From assembly GCF_900109945.1 (NCBI RefSeq), contig NZ_FOBX01000021.1:1-64000 (forward strand): 64,000 bases of DNA. The letters run 5' to 3'. The translations under genes were made by a program, and so were the position numbers. Shown piece after piece: positions 53,277 to 62,172 of this stretch. Source of the stretch: Bradyrhizobium sp. OK095 (lineage in GTDB: Bacteria; Pseudomonadota; Alphaproteobacteria; Rhizobiales; Xanthobacteraceae). The notes beneath the pieces were generated by a model. The model did no database searches and was not told where the DNA came from. It saw only the letters and a list, made by a program, of their open reading frames with translations. The number at the start of each line of letters is the position of its first letter. Positions within the stretch are counted from its first letter, which is position 1.

Positions 53277-54065
53277 ATGAAGATCGACCTTTCCGGAAAG
53301 ACCGCCCTCGTCACCGGCTCGACAGCCGGCATTGGCCACGCCATTGCCAAGGGCCTGGCTGCTTCCGGCGCCAGCGTCGTGATCAACGGCCGCGGACAGG
53401 ACAAGGTCGATGCGGCCGTGCGCAAGCTGGAAGCGGCTGGCGGCAAGGTGCGCGGCATTGCCGCCGACGTCTCGACCGCAGCGGGCTGCAAGGCGCTTGT
53501 GGCGGCGCTGCCGGAGGTCGACATCCTCATCAACAACGCCGGCATCTTCGAGCCAAAGGACTTTTTCGAGATCCCCGATGAGGATTGGAGCCGCTTCTTC
53601 GAGGTCAATGTCATGAGCGGCGTACGCCTCTCGCGCGCCTACATGAAGGGCATGCTCAAGCGCAATTGGGGCCGCATCGTCTTCATCTCCTCGGAATCCG
53701 GGCTCAACATTCCCGCCGAGATGATCCATTACGGCATGAGCAAGACCGCGCAGCTCTCGGTCGCGCGCGGCCTGGCGCAGCTCACCCGCGGCACTGCGGT
53801 CACCGTCAATTCCGTGCTGCCGGGGCCGACCATGTCGGAAGGCGTCGAGACCTTCGTGAAGGATCTCGCCAAGCAGAACGGCCAGTCAGTGGATGAGGCC
53901 GCTGCTAATTTCGTCAAGCAGCACCGCCCGAGCTCGCTGATCCAGCGTTTTGCCAGCGTCGACGAGATCGCGAATATGGTGGTTTATGTCGCATCGAAGG
54001 AGGCGTCCGCGACCAACGGCGCGGCGTTGCGGGCGGAAGGTGGCATCGTCAATACGATTGCGTGA
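53277..54065 (+). CDS. SDR-family oxidoreductase
   Basis: The 262-residue classical SDR shows TGSTAGIGHAIAKGL, NNAGIFEPKDF, FISSESGLNIPAEM and catalytic YGMSK. It resembles 3-ketoacyl-ACP reductase-like proteins, with a somewhat long substrate loop (about residues 190-225). Monocistronic to judge by the 122-bp gap upstream and the palindromic repeat downstream. Substrate unknown. Confidence 0.86.
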   Translation: MKIDLSGKTALVTGSTAGIGHAIAKGLAASGASVVINGRGQDKVDAAVRKLEAAGGKVRGIAADVSTAAGCKALVAALPEVDILINNAGIFEPKDFFEIPDEDWSRFFEVNVMSGVRLSRAYMKGMLKRNWGRIVFISSESGLNIPAEMIHYGMSKTAQLSVARGLAQLTRGTAVTVNSVLPGPTMSEGVETFVKDLAKQNGQSVDEAAANFVKQHRPSSLIQRFASVDEIANMVVYVASKEASATNGAALRAEGGIVNTIA

Positions 54066-54090
54066 GGATGCACGCGGCAACACAACTGCC

Positions 54091-54185
54091 GTAGGGTGGG
54101 CAAAGCGGAAGCGTGCCCACCACTTTTACGCGACGCGTTGAGAAGATGGTGGGCACGGCGCAAGTGCGCCTTTGCCCACCCTAAG
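54091..54185. repeat. Nested palindromic repeat between convergent genes
   Basis: Outer arms TAGGGTGGGCAAAG (54092-54105) and CTTTGCCCACCCTA-like (54169-54183) enclose inner arms GTGCCCACCA (54113-54122) and TGGTGGGCAC (54147-54156). A dispersed intergenic element of the Bradyrhizobium type that may end transcription for both convergent neighbours. Confidence 0.7.
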
Positions 54186-54195
54186 ATACCTGTGC

Positions 54196-55209
54196 CTACC
54201 ACCCCTCCAGCACGATCTTGCCGCGTGACTTGCCGCTCTCGAGCAGCGCATGCGCGCGCTTGAGGTTGGCTGCGTTGATCGTGCCAAAGGTCTGGTCGAG
54301 CGTGGTGCGCAGCACGCCCTTGTCGATGAGGTCGGCGACGTCGCCCAGCAGATGATGCTGCGCGATCATGTCGGGGGTCTGGAACGAGGAGCGCGTGAAC
54401 ATCGATTCCCAATGCACCGAGATCGCCTTGCCCTTGAAGGCGCTCATGGTGAATTCCGGGGGATCGTCGATCAGGCCGAACCGACCCTGCGGCGCCATGA
54501 AGTCTGCGATCGCCTTGTAGTGCTGGTCGGTGAAGGTGAGGCTGGCCACCAGCGCGACCGGCGGCAGCTTGAGTTTCTCGATCTGCTCCTTCATCGGCTT
54601 GCCGTGATCGATCATCGCATGCGCGCCGAGATCGAGGCACCATTTTTGTGATTCAGGCCGCGTCGCGGTCGCGAGCACCGTGAGGCCGGTGAGGCGACGG
54701 GCAAGCTGGATCAGGATCGAGCCGACGCCGCCGGCGCCGCCGGTGATCAGCAGCGTGCGCGGATCGACGCTCTTTCCGGGCACCGCGCCGAGCCGGTCGA
54801 ACAGCAATTCCCAGGCGGTGATGGAGGTGAGGGGGAGGGCTGCGGCCTGCGCAAACGAGAGCGACTTCGGCTTGTTGCCGACGATGCGCTCGTCGACCAA
54901 ATGGAATTCCGCGTTGGTGCCCTGGCGCAAGATCGAGCCCGCGTAGAACACTTCATCACCGGGCTTGAACAGTGTGACCTCGGGCCCGACGGCATCGACC
55001 ACGCCGGCTGCGTCATAGCCCAGGATCTTGGTCCCGCCCTCGGGCGGGGCGGCGCGCTTGCGCACCTTGTAATCGACCGGATTGGCCGAGATCGCCTTCA
55101 CGGCGACGCGGATGTCGCGTCCCTCAGGCTCGGGCTTTGCGGTTTCGAAGTCGATCAGCGCGTCCTGATCCTCGATCGGAAGCGATTTTTTGTAGCCGAC
55201 GGCCTTCAT
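54196..55209 (-). CDS. Zinc-binding alcohol dehydrogenase family / quinone oxidoreductase
   Basis: The 337-residue MDR-superfamily enzyme has a GroES-like N-terminal half (AVKAISANPVDYKVRK, ILGYDAAGVVDAVG) and an NADPH-binding half (LLITGGAGGVGSILIQLARR). Catalytic zinc ligands are not obvious, consistent with the zinc-free quinone reductase branch. It lies divergent from a HxlR regulator whose relatives (YodB, QorR) control exactly this type of gene, so quinone or electrophile detoxification is the likely role. Confidence 0.87.
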   Translation of the reverse strand: MKAVGYKKSLPIEDQDALIDFETAKPEPEGRDIRVAVKAISANPVDYKVRKRAAPPEGGTKILGYDAAGVVDAVGPEVTLFKPGDEVFYAGSILRQGTNAEFHLVDERIVGNKPKSLSFAQAAALPLTSITAWELLFDRLGAVPGKSVDPRTLLITGGAGGVGSILIQLARRLTGLTVLATATRPESQKWCLDLGAHAMIDHGKPMKEQIEKLKLPPVALVASLTFTDQHYKAIADFMAPQGRFGLIDDPPEFTMSAFKGKAISVHWESMFTRSSFQTPDMIAQHHLLGDVADLIDKGVLRTTLDQTFGTINAANLKRAHALLESGKSRGKIVLEGW

Positions 55210-55289
55210 GGCTTGTCTCCATCAGATGGCGTGCTCGCCTGCCGTGCTAACTGTCGCTCTGGCTCCGATTTGGCAAGTACTGTAAATTC

Positions 55290-55317
55290 GGGGATATAGT
55301 CCCTGTTTGGATACTAT
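55290..55317. promoter_or_regulatory. Candidate HxlR operator
   Basis: In the divergent gap, GGGATATAGTCCC (55291-55303) is an interrupted palindrome, and ATAGT (55296-55300) pairs with ACTAT (55313-55317). It lies 14 bp before the regulator start and about 80 bp from the oxidoreductase start, where a HxlR dimer could control both. Confidence 0.4.
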
Positions 55318-55330
55318 TGGGAAAATACCC

Positions 55331-55705
55331 ATGAAACGGCGAGATTTTACCCGGCGTCCCGGCTGCTCGGTCGAGGCGACGCTGGACCTGATCGACGGCA
55401 AGTGGAAGGGCGTGATCCTCTATCACCTCCAGGATGGCACCCAGCGCTTCGGTGAGTTGCGCCGCCGGATGCCTGGGATCACCCAGCGCATGCTGACAAA
55501 GCAGCTTCGCGCGCTGGAAGAGGACAAGCTCGTCATCCGCAAGGTCTATGCGGAAGTGCCGCCGCGTGTGGAATATTGCCTCTCGGAGTTAGGTGAGAGC
55601 CTGCGGCCGGTGATCGACATCCTGAAGGCCTGGGGCGAGAGCCATCAGCAGCGGCTCTCTTGCGCGTCGCCGCCGGTGATCGTGAAGAAGAAGCGCGCGG
55701 CGTAG
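55331..55705 (+). CDS. HxlR-family transcriptional regulator
   Basis: The 124-residue winged-helix protein shows the HxlR pattern: VEATLDLIDGKWKGVILYHL, RFGELRRRMPGITQRMLTKQ and an EYCLSELGESLRPVI C-terminal helix. Cys12 (RPGCSVEA) occupies the place of the redox-sensing Cys6 in YodB, suggesting thiol-based sensing of quinones. ATG 55331 is chosen over a TTG start at 55307 because GGGA lies upstream. Confidence 0.88.
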   Translation: MKRRDFTRRPGCSVEATLDLIDGKWKGVILYHLQDGTQRFGELRRRMPGITQRMLTKQLRALEEDKLVIRKVYAEVPPRVEYCLSELGESLRPVIDILKAWGESHQQRLSCASPPVIVKKKRAA

Positions 55706-55744
55706 AGATCCGGGAGCGGCGTGTCGCTCCCGGATGAGATCGTC

Positions 55745-57379
55745 TCAGAACGCGAACTGCGTACGCATCGCGACGGCGTCGAAGTTCGAGCCTGTATTCG
55801 TGTTCGCCCCGGGCGGGAGCGTTTGCTTGGAAATGTTGCCATGCAGGTAATCCAGCATGAAGCGGACATTGCCGTTGACGTACCAGTTGAGCGCGAGCGT
55901 GTAGACCGTCTGGCGTCCGCCGGCGATGCCGGTGGCAGCCGCGATCTGATCGTTCAGGTCGACGGTGGAGTAGCGGCCGGCTATCTCCCAGGCACCCCAG
56001 CCACCGCCGTCGATTGAGAACGGATGATCGGGCTTGACGCCGGCATAGGCGGCGTTGCCTGGATTGTACTTGCGTGATTCACCGGTCAAAACGTAGGCCG
56101 CTTCCGCGTAACCTCCCTGGAATTTCAGGCTTGGTGCTCCCACGATCGGCACGCTGGTATTCGCGTTGCGTTCGATGTTGAACCAGTAGTATTCGCCCTG
56201 GAGGAACAGCGAGCCGTAGGTTGCCGCGGCTTCCACGCCATAGACCTGGGCGCCCGAGACATTGGCAATCGCACCGGTCGAAATCAGTGTCGTGGGATCG
56301 ATGCGCAGTTCGGGCCGGTCGCTGAGCGCGAGCGTTTGCGTGTTCGCTACCAGATTGCGCGGCGGCTGGATCAGCCACTGGGCGTCGCCGCCAAGATGCA
56401 CCGAGTAGTCCTTGCCGCTGACGATCTGGCCGGCGACGCGGGCGGTCGCGCCGTATTGCTCGCTGGTCCCGGGAGGTGAGGCGCTCGAGGCCGAGTGAAT
56501 GGCACCCGTCGTCGGACCGGTCACGTAAGCGCCGGCATAGAATACATCGTTGTACCAGCGCGCGCCCGCCGCAGAACGAAAGTCACCGGCAGCGATGTTT
56601 TGTGCGATGATGCCGACCGAGGCGCGCTCCATGAAGGGAATATCGTTGGAGCTCATGGATTCATCCATGGTCCATGCAATATCCATGACGCCGGCTTCGA
56701 TGGCCATTTTGCCGCCGAACGGCTTCAGCCCGGTATAGCTTACATACGCGTTCTCGATGCCGGAGGTGCCTCCGCCGGGCAGGAAGCCGACAGGGGTCGC
56801 ACCGGCGGCGCCGGTGCCGCCAAATCCGTCGGACGAGCCGCCGAAGTCGTAGATCAGAGCGAAATTCCAGTCGTTGAAGAACTTGCCGGCGATGCCGATG
56901 CGCGCGCGGCGGACGTTTTCGCCGCTGTCGAGCTTCTGCGGCACGGTGGCCGCCGTGTTGGGACGATAGTCGTAGCCACCAATATCGTAGTGCAAGCGGC
57001 CGGTGATCGCGACGCAGTTGGCTTCGTCGGCGGTACAGATGGTCGGCCGGTTGTTCGGCATCGTGACCACCACGCCGGATGGATGCACCGGTCCCTTGAG
57101 CGGGATTGCCGCATTGGCGTTGGCGACGACGGCCTTCGCCTCGGAGCGCGCCTCCGCCTTTGCTTCGGCCTTCGCTTCGACCTTGGCCTTTGCGGTCGCC
57201 GCCGTGTTCGCTGCGGTCTGGCTCTGGAGCTTGTCGAGCTTCTGCTCCAGCATCTTCAACTGCTGCTTCAAGAGCGCGATCTCCTGATCGCTGCTGCTCG
57301 CCGATTGCGCCTGGGCCTGCGAGGCCACAAGCGCGCCGGCAAGACCAATCGCCGTGGCCGCTATTCTTGTCCTGTTCAC
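55745..57379 (-). CDS. OprP/OprO-like porin with coiled-coil N-terminus
   Basis: The 544-residue outer-membrane protein has a signal peptide (RIAATAIGLAGALVASQAQAQ), a short coiled coil (DQEIALLKQQLKMLEQKLDK) followed by an Ala/Lys/Glu repeat (residues 68-93), then a beta-barrel region rich in alternating aromatic segments (RLHYDIGGYDYRP, FALIYDFGG) and a terminal RTQFAF with C-terminal Phe, the BAM signal. The family transports phosphate or polyphosphate in pseudomonads; selectivity cannot be told here. GTG 57379 follows GGAGG at good spacing; the longer frame to 57484 is rejected. Confidence 0.85.
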   Translation of the reverse strand: MNRTRIAATAIGLAGALVASQAQAQSASSSDQEIALLKQQLKMLEQKLDKLQSQTAANTAATAKAKVEAKAEAKAEARSEAKAVVANANAAIPLKGPVHPSGVVVTMPNNRPTICTADEANCVAITGRLHYDIGGYDYRPNTAATVPQKLDSGENVRRARIGIAGKFFNDWNFALIYDFGGSSDGFGGTGAAGATPVGFLPGGGTSGIENAYVSYTGLKPFGGKMAIEAGVMDIAWTMDESMSSNDIPFMERASVGIIAQNIAAGDFRSAAGARWYNDVFYAGAYVTGPTTGAIHSASSASPPGTSEQYGATARVAGQIVSGKDYSVHLGGDAQWLIQPPRNLVANTQTLALSDRPELRIDPTTLISTGAIANVSGAQVYGVEAAATYGSLFLQGEYYWFNIERNANTSVPIVGAPSLKFQGGYAEAAYVLTGESRKYNPGNAAYAGVKPDHPFSIDGGGWGAWEIAGRYSTVDLNDQIAAATGIAGGRQTVYTLALNWYVNGNVRFMLDYLHGNISKQTLPPGANTNTGSNFDAVAMRTQFAF

Positions 57380-57692
57380 GTCACGCCTCCATCGTTTGAC
57401 GAACTTCCCCAAGTCGCCGGCGGAGAGCCTAGGATTGATCGATGACTGCCCCGCGACGCTGCGCTCCGGTTGCGCGGTTCCCACTGGTGCAAATTCGCCG
57501 CAACCGAATCCACCGCAGGATAGAATGCTGGATGATGGGCGTCATGCCAATCTGTTGCGCCGGCCGGCTTGCGATTTCGCACGGAGGCTTGCATTCCGGC
57601 GACACCCGGAAGGGGGTGAATAATGCCGCCTTGCGCCCTTCTATTAGGGGGCGAACGCGCCTATATTCCGGCGTCTTTTCCGAGAGGTAGGA

Positions 57693-59099
57693 ATGTTTCG
57701 ATCGATCTCGACCGCCGTCGTCACGGCATTGTGCATAGCGTTTTCGGTCCACTTCAATCCGGCCGCCGCGCAGGACCGCCGCGTCCCGTCGTCGCCGGCG
57801 GAGCTGCGGCTGTCCTATGCGCCGATCGTGCAGCGGGTGCAGCCGGCGGTCGTCAACGTCTATGCCGCCAAGGTCGTGCAGAACCGCAATCCGCTGCTGG
57901 ACGACCCGATCTTCCGCCGCTTCTTCGGCGTGCCGGGCCAGCAGCAGGAGCAGGTCCAGCGCTCGCTCGGTTCGGGTGTGATTGTCGATGCGTCCGGCCT
58001 CGTCGTCACCAACGTCCACGTGATCGAGGGCGCGGACCAGGTGAAGGTCTCGCTGTCGGACAAGCGCGAGTTCGAGGCCGAGATCGTGTTGAAGGATTCC
58101 CGGAGCGATCTCGCGATACTGCGATTGAAGGATACCAAGGAGAAGTTTCCGGCTCTCGAATTCACCAATTCGGACGAGCTGATGGTGGGCGACGTCGTGA
58201 TGGCGATCGGCAATCCCTTCGGCGTCGGCCAGACCGTGACTCACGGTATCATCTCGGCGCTCGCGCGCACGCAGGTCGGCATCACCGACTACCAGTTCTT
58301 CATCCAGACTGATGCGGCGATCAATCCCGGCAATTCGGGCGGCGCGCTGGTCGACATGAATGGCCGGCTGGCCGGCATCAACACTGCGATCTATTCGCGC
58401 TCCGGTGGCTCGCAGGGCATCGGCTTTGCCATTCCCGCCAATATGGTGCGCGTCGTCGTCGCCTCCGCCAAGAGCGGCGGCACGGCGGTGAAGCGTCCCT
58501 GGCTCGGCGCGAAATTGCAGGCGGTGACGCCGGAGATCGCCGAGAGCCTCGGCCTGCGCTCGCCGATCGGCGCGCTGGTTGCGAGCGTGGTGGCGAACGG
58601 CCCTGCGGCGAAGGCCGGCTTGAAGTCCTCCGATCTCATCACCGGGATCGACGGCCAGACCGTGGATGATCCCAACGCCTTTGACTATCGCTTCGCGACC
58701 CGTCCGCTCGGCGGCACCGCGCAGATCGACGTCCAGCGCGGCGGCAAGCCGGTCAAGCTGACGGTGGCGCTGGAGAGCGCGCCTGACGCCGGCCGCAACG
58801 AGCTCGTCGTCACCGCGCGGTCGCCGTTCCAGGGCGCGAAGGTCTCGACCATCACGCCGGCGGTCGCCGACGAGCTGCATCTGGATGCCGACACCGAGGG
58901 CGTCGTGATCACCGATCTCGGCGGCGACTCGCCGGCGGCCAATGTCGGTTTCCAGAAGGGCGACATCATCCTCACGGTCAACAATCAGAAGATCGGCAAG
59001 ACCGGCGACCTCGAGAAGGCGGCGGGCACAAGCCAGCGGATCTGGCGCATCACGCTGGTGCGCGGTGGCCAGCAGATCAACGTCACGCTGGGCGGATGA
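57693..59099 (+). CDS. Do-type periplasmic serine protease (DegP/DegQ family)
   Basis: The 468-residue HtrA protease has a signal peptide (ends NPAAAQ), the triad His109 (TNVHVIEGA), Asp139 (RSDLAIL) and Ser215 (NPGNSGGALVDM), then two PDZ domains at about 285-370 and 385-465. It degrades or refolds damaged envelope proteins. A TATATT at 57661 and GAGGTAGGA before the ATG are the upstream signals visible. Its stop overlaps rarA by ATGA. Confidence 0.92.
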   Translation: MFRSISTAVVTALCIAFSVHFNPAAAQDRRVPSSPAELRLSYAPIVQRVQPAVVNVYAAKVVQNRNPLLDDPIFRRFFGVPGQQQEQVQRSLGSGVIVDASGLVVTNVHVIEGADQVKVSLSDKREFEAEIVLKDSRSDLAILRLKDTKEKFPALEFTNSDELMVGDVVMAIGNPFGVGQTVTHGIISALARTQVGITDYQFFIQTDAAINPGNSGGALVDMNGRLAGINTAIYSRSGGSQGIGFAIPANMVRVVVASAKSGGTAVKRPWLGAKLQAVTPEIAESLGLRSPIGALVASVVANGPAAKAGLKSSDLITGIDGQTVDDPNAFDYRFATRPLGGTAQIDVQRGGKPVKLTVALESAPDAGRNELVVTARSPFQGAKVSTITPAVADELHLDADTEGVVITDLGGDSPAANVGFQKGDIILTVNNQKIGKTGDLEKAAGTSQRIWRITLVRGGQQINVTLGG

Positions 59100-60430
59100 G
59101 TCCGAAGCGACCACAGGAGACGCCAACTCTCTTTGCCGCGGCGGGGCTCGATCACGAGGCCCCGCATCCGCTGCCGGACCGGCTGCGCCCGCGCGCGCTG
59201 TCGGAGGTCGTCGGCCAGGACCACATTCTCGGTCCCGACGGCGCGTTGACGCGCATGCTTGAGACGCGCACGCTGGGATCGCTGGTGTTCTGGGGCCCGC
59301 CCGGCACCGGCAAGACCACGGTGGCGCGGCTGCTGGCCGATGCGACGGACCTGCATTTCGAGCAGATCTCCGCGGTGTTCTCCGGCGTCGCAGATTTGAA
59401 GAAGGCGTTCGATGCCGCGCGCGCCCGCCGCGAGATGGGCAAGGGCACGCTTCTTTTCGTCGACGAGGTGCATCGCTTCAACCGCGCGCAGCAGGATTCC
59501 TTTTTGCCTGTCATGGAAGACGGCACGGTGGTGATGGTCGGCGCCACCACCGAAAATCCCTCCTTCGAGCTCAACGCGGCGCTTCTGTCGCGTGCGCGCG
59601 TGCTGGTGTTTCGCTCGCTCGATGCCGCCGCGATCGAAAAGCTGTTCGCGCATGCCGAGGAGGCCGAAGGCAAGAAGCTGCCGCTCGATGACGAGGCGCG
59701 CGCGGTGCTGGTGCGCATGGCCGACGGCGACGGAAGGGCGTCGCTGACGCTCGCCGAGGAGGTCTGGCGTTCGGCGCGGGCGGACGAGATTTTCAATGCC
59801 GCGCAATTGCAGGACATTTTGCAACGCCGCGCCCCGATCTACGACAAGTCGGCCGACGGCCATTACAATCTGATCTCGGCGCTGCATAAGTCGGTGCGCG
59901 GCTCCGATCCCGATGCCGCGCTCTATTACCTCGCGCGCATGCTCGATGCGGGCGAGGACCCGCTGTTCCTGGCCCGCCGCGTCGTGCGCATGGCGGTCGA
60001 GGATATCGGCCTTGCCGATCCGCAGGCGCTCGTCATCGCCAACGCTGCCAAGGACGCCTTCGACTTCCTCGGAAGTCCCGAGGGCGAGCTCGCGATCGCG
60101 CAAGCCGTCGTCTATCTCGCCACCGCGCCGAAATCGAACGCGGTCTATACCGCCTTCAAGGCTGCGATGCAGACGGCAAAGCAGGCCGGCTCGCTGCTGC
60201 CGCCGAAGCACATCCTGAATTCCCCGACCAAGCTGATGAAGTCGGAAGGCTACGGCGCGTCGTACGAATACGACCATGACACCCCCGACGCGTTCTCTGG
60301 CCAGGACTACTTTCCGGAAGCGCTGGGACGCCAGACCTTCTACGACCCGCCCGAGCGGGGTTTCGAGCGCGAGATCAGGAAGCGGCTGGATTACTGGGCC
60401 AAGCTGCGGAAAGAGCGGGGCGGGAAGTAG
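59096..60430 (+). CDS. rarA: Replication-associated recombination protein A (RarA/MgsA)
   Basis: The 444-residue AAA+ ATPase works at stalled replication forks. Walker A FWGPPGTGKTT, Walker B LLFVDEVHRFNRAQQD, sensor GATTENPSFELN and the C-terminal tetramerisation region with LADPQALVIANAAKDAFDFL are seen. Overlaps the protease gene by ATGA, a conserved rhizobial pairing as far as I recall. Confidence 0.94.
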   Translation: MSPKRPQETPTLFAAAGLDHEAPHPLPDRLRPRALSEVVGQDHILGPDGALTRMLETRTLGSLVFWGPPGTGKTTVARLLADATDLHFEQISAVFSGVADLKKAFDAARARREMGKGTLLFVDEVHRFNRAQQDSFLPVMEDGTVVMVGATTENPSFELNAALLSRARVLVFRSLDAAAIEKLFAHAEEAEGKKLPLDDEARAVLVRMADGDGRASLTLAEEVWRSARADEIFNAAQLQDILQRRAPIYDKSADGHYNLISALHKSVRGSDPDAALYYLARMLDAGEDPLFLARRVVRMAVEDIGLADPQALVIANAAKDAFDFLGSPEGELAIAQAVVYLATAPKSNAVYTAFKAAMQTAKQAGSLLPPKHILNSPTKLMKSEGYGASYEYDHDTPDAFSGQDYFPEALGRQTFYDPPERGFEREIRKRLDYWAKLRKERGGK

Positions 60431-60454
60431 GCTTAATCTCGCCACAGGGCGTAC

Positions 60455-60480
60455 ATTTACGGTTTACGTAACACGTAAAT
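60455..60480. promoter_or_regulatory. Inverted repeat, candidate HigA operator
   Basis: ATTTACG (60455-60461) and CGTAAAT (60474-60480) form a perfect 7-bp inverted repeat, with a further TTTACGTAA core between them. It sits 26 bp before the HigA-like start, where toxin-antitoxin antitoxins bind their own promoter. Confidence 0.55.
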
Positions 60481-60505
60481 CTTGCTACTCGGCCAGTGAA
60501 TTCCC

Positions 60506-60823
60506 ATGCCCCACGCACCAACACATCCCGGTGAGCATCTTGCCGAAGAGCTGCGCGAACTCGGCATCACAGCTGCGGAGCTGTCGCGTCAGATTGACGT
60601 GCCAGTCAATCGCATCACCGGCATCATCAATGGGCAGCGTGGCATCACCGCTGACACGGCGCTGCGCCTTGGTCACTGGTTCGGTACTAGCCCGCAATTC
60701 TGGATGAACCTGCAACAGCAATATGAGCTGCGGCTAGCGGAGAAAGAGGTTGGCGCGCAAGTTGCGTCGCTGCCCCGCCGTGCCAATGCGCAGTCGACAC
60801 GAAAGCTTGGAAAAACCGCATGA
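60506..60823 (+). CDS. higA: HigA-family addiction-module antitoxin (orphan)
   Basis: The 105-residue XRE helix-turn-helix protein matches the HigA/VapI family: HPGEHLAEELRELGITAAEL, SRQIDVPVNRITGIINGQRG and LGHWFGTSPQFWMNLQ. HigB toxin genes normally lie directly upstream; only 75 bp separate this gene from rarA, so the toxin is missing. The 3-prime end overlaps the pseudouridine synthase by ATGA. It may act as a stand-alone repressor. Confidence 0.87.
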   Translation: MPHAPTHPGEHLAEELRELGITAAELSRQIDVPVNRITGIINGQRGITADTALRLGHWFGTSPQFWMNLQQQYELRLAEKEVGAQVASLPRRANAQSTRKLGKTA

Positions 60824-62037
60824 GCCGCCGCATCAAGAGAATGAATCCGAAACCTCGCGAGCGCGACGAGCGCAAGGAGGCGCGTCCGTTCAAGGCGGGC
60901 GGTGCGAAGACAGCGGGACCGCGTCCGGGCGGCAAGCCCGGTGGAAAGCCGCCGCGATTTGCGGCCGAGCGCGCCGAGCGGCGTGCGCCCAAAGTTGAGC
61001 TGGAACAGGCTGCGCCGGCAAAGCCCGTCGTCGAAGCGCTGCTGCCGACCAAGGTGGAGACCGTCAAGGTGACGGCCGACGAGAATAACATGCGCGTCGA
61101 TCGTTTCCTCGAAGCGCGCTTTCCCGGCCTGTCGTTCTCCCACATCCAGCGCGTCGTCCGTAAGGGCGAGCTGCGCGTCGACGGCAAGCGCGTCGACAGC
61201 AAGGATCGGCTGGAGGAGGGGCAGAGCGTCCGCATTCCGCCGCTGAAGCTCGACACGCCGAAGGCGCCCAGCCCGCAGTCGGAAGCCGCGCAAAAGACGT
61301 TGGCCGCGCTAAAGGAGATGACGATCTACGAGGACGACGATGTCCTCGTGCTCAACAAGCCGTTGGGCCTTGCCGTGCAGGGCGGCTCGGGCATGACGCG
61401 GCACATCGACCAGATGCTGGAGGTGATGCGCGATTCCAAGGGCCAGAAGCCGCGCCTCGTGCATCGCATCGACAGGGAGACGTCGGGCTGTCTCCTGATC
61501 GCCAAGACGCGCTTTGCCGCCTCGTATCTGACCGGCGCATTCCGCGAGCGATCTGCGCGGAAAACCTATTGGGCGTTGGTGCCGGGAATGCCGAAGCCCA
61601 AGCAGGGCCGCATCTCGACCTTTCTCGCAAAAGAGGAGAGCGAGGACGACACCATCATGCGCGTCGCCCAGCACGGCGACGAGGGCGCGAGCCACGCGGT
61701 GACCTATTACGCGGTGGTCGAGACCGCCGGCAGCAAGCTGACCTGGGTCTCACTGAAGCCGGTGACCGGGCGCACCCACCAGCTGCGCGCCCACATGGAG
61801 CATATCGGCCACCCCATCGTCGGCGATCCCAAATATTTCAACATCGAGAACTGGCAGCTGCCGGGCGGTTTGCAAAACCGGCTGCATCTGTTGGCGCGCC
61901 GCATCGTCATTCCGCATCCGCGCGGCGGCGTGATCGACGCCACCGCGCCATTGCCGCCGCACATGCAGCAGTCGTGGAATTTGCTCGGGCTCGACGCGAG
62001 CCGGTTTGATCCGATCGAGAACGCGCCGGAGGAGTAG
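60820..62037 (+). CDS. RluC/RluD-type 23S rRNA pseudouridine synthase
   Basis: The 405-residue enzyme has a basic, Pro/Gly-rich extension (residues 1-85), an S4 RNA-binding domain (NNMRVDRFLEARFPGLSF), and the catalytic domain with HRIDRETSG (Asp218) and TGRTHQLRAHM. It isomerises uridines in 23S rRNA; RluC is the closest fit but site specificity is uncertain. Translation is coupled to the upstream HigA gene. Confidence 0.9.
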   Translation: MSRRIKRMNPKPRERDERKEARPFKAGGAKTAGPRPGGKPGGKPPRFAAERAERRAPKVELEQAAPAKPVVEALLPTKVETVKVTADENNMRVDRFLEARFPGLSFSHIQRVVRKGELRVDGKRVDSKDRLEEGQSVRIPPLKLDTPKAPSPQSEAAQKTLAALKEMTIYEDDDVLVLNKPLGLAVQGGSGMTRHIDQMLEVMRDSKGQKPRLVHRIDRETSGCLLIAKTRFAASYLTGAFRERSARKTYWALVPGMPKPKQGRISTFLAKEESEDDTIMRVAQHGDEGASHAVTYYAVVETAGSKLTWVSLKPVTGRTHQLRAHMEHIGHPIVGDPKYFNIENWQLPGGLQNRLHLLARRIVIPHPRGGVIDATAPLPPHMQQSWNLLGLDASRFDPIENAPEE

Positions 62038-62060
62038 GGGCTGGGTCCCGTTGCTAGCCC

Positions 62061-62147
62061 CGTCATTGCGAGGAGCTCTTGCGACGAAGCAATCCAGACT
62101 GCTTCCGCGGAGACATTCTGGATTGCTTCGCTACGCTCGCAATGACG
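62061..62147. repeat. Palindromic dispersed repeat
   Basis: CGTCATTGCGAG (62061-62072) and CTCGCAATGACG (62136-62147) are perfect inverted arms, with inner GAAGCAATCCAGA and TCTGGATTGCTTC. This is a familiar Bradyrhizobium intergenic element between two convergent genes. Confidence 0.75.
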
Positions 62148-62172
62148 GTGTGGAGAGGGCGATGGCTGCCCT

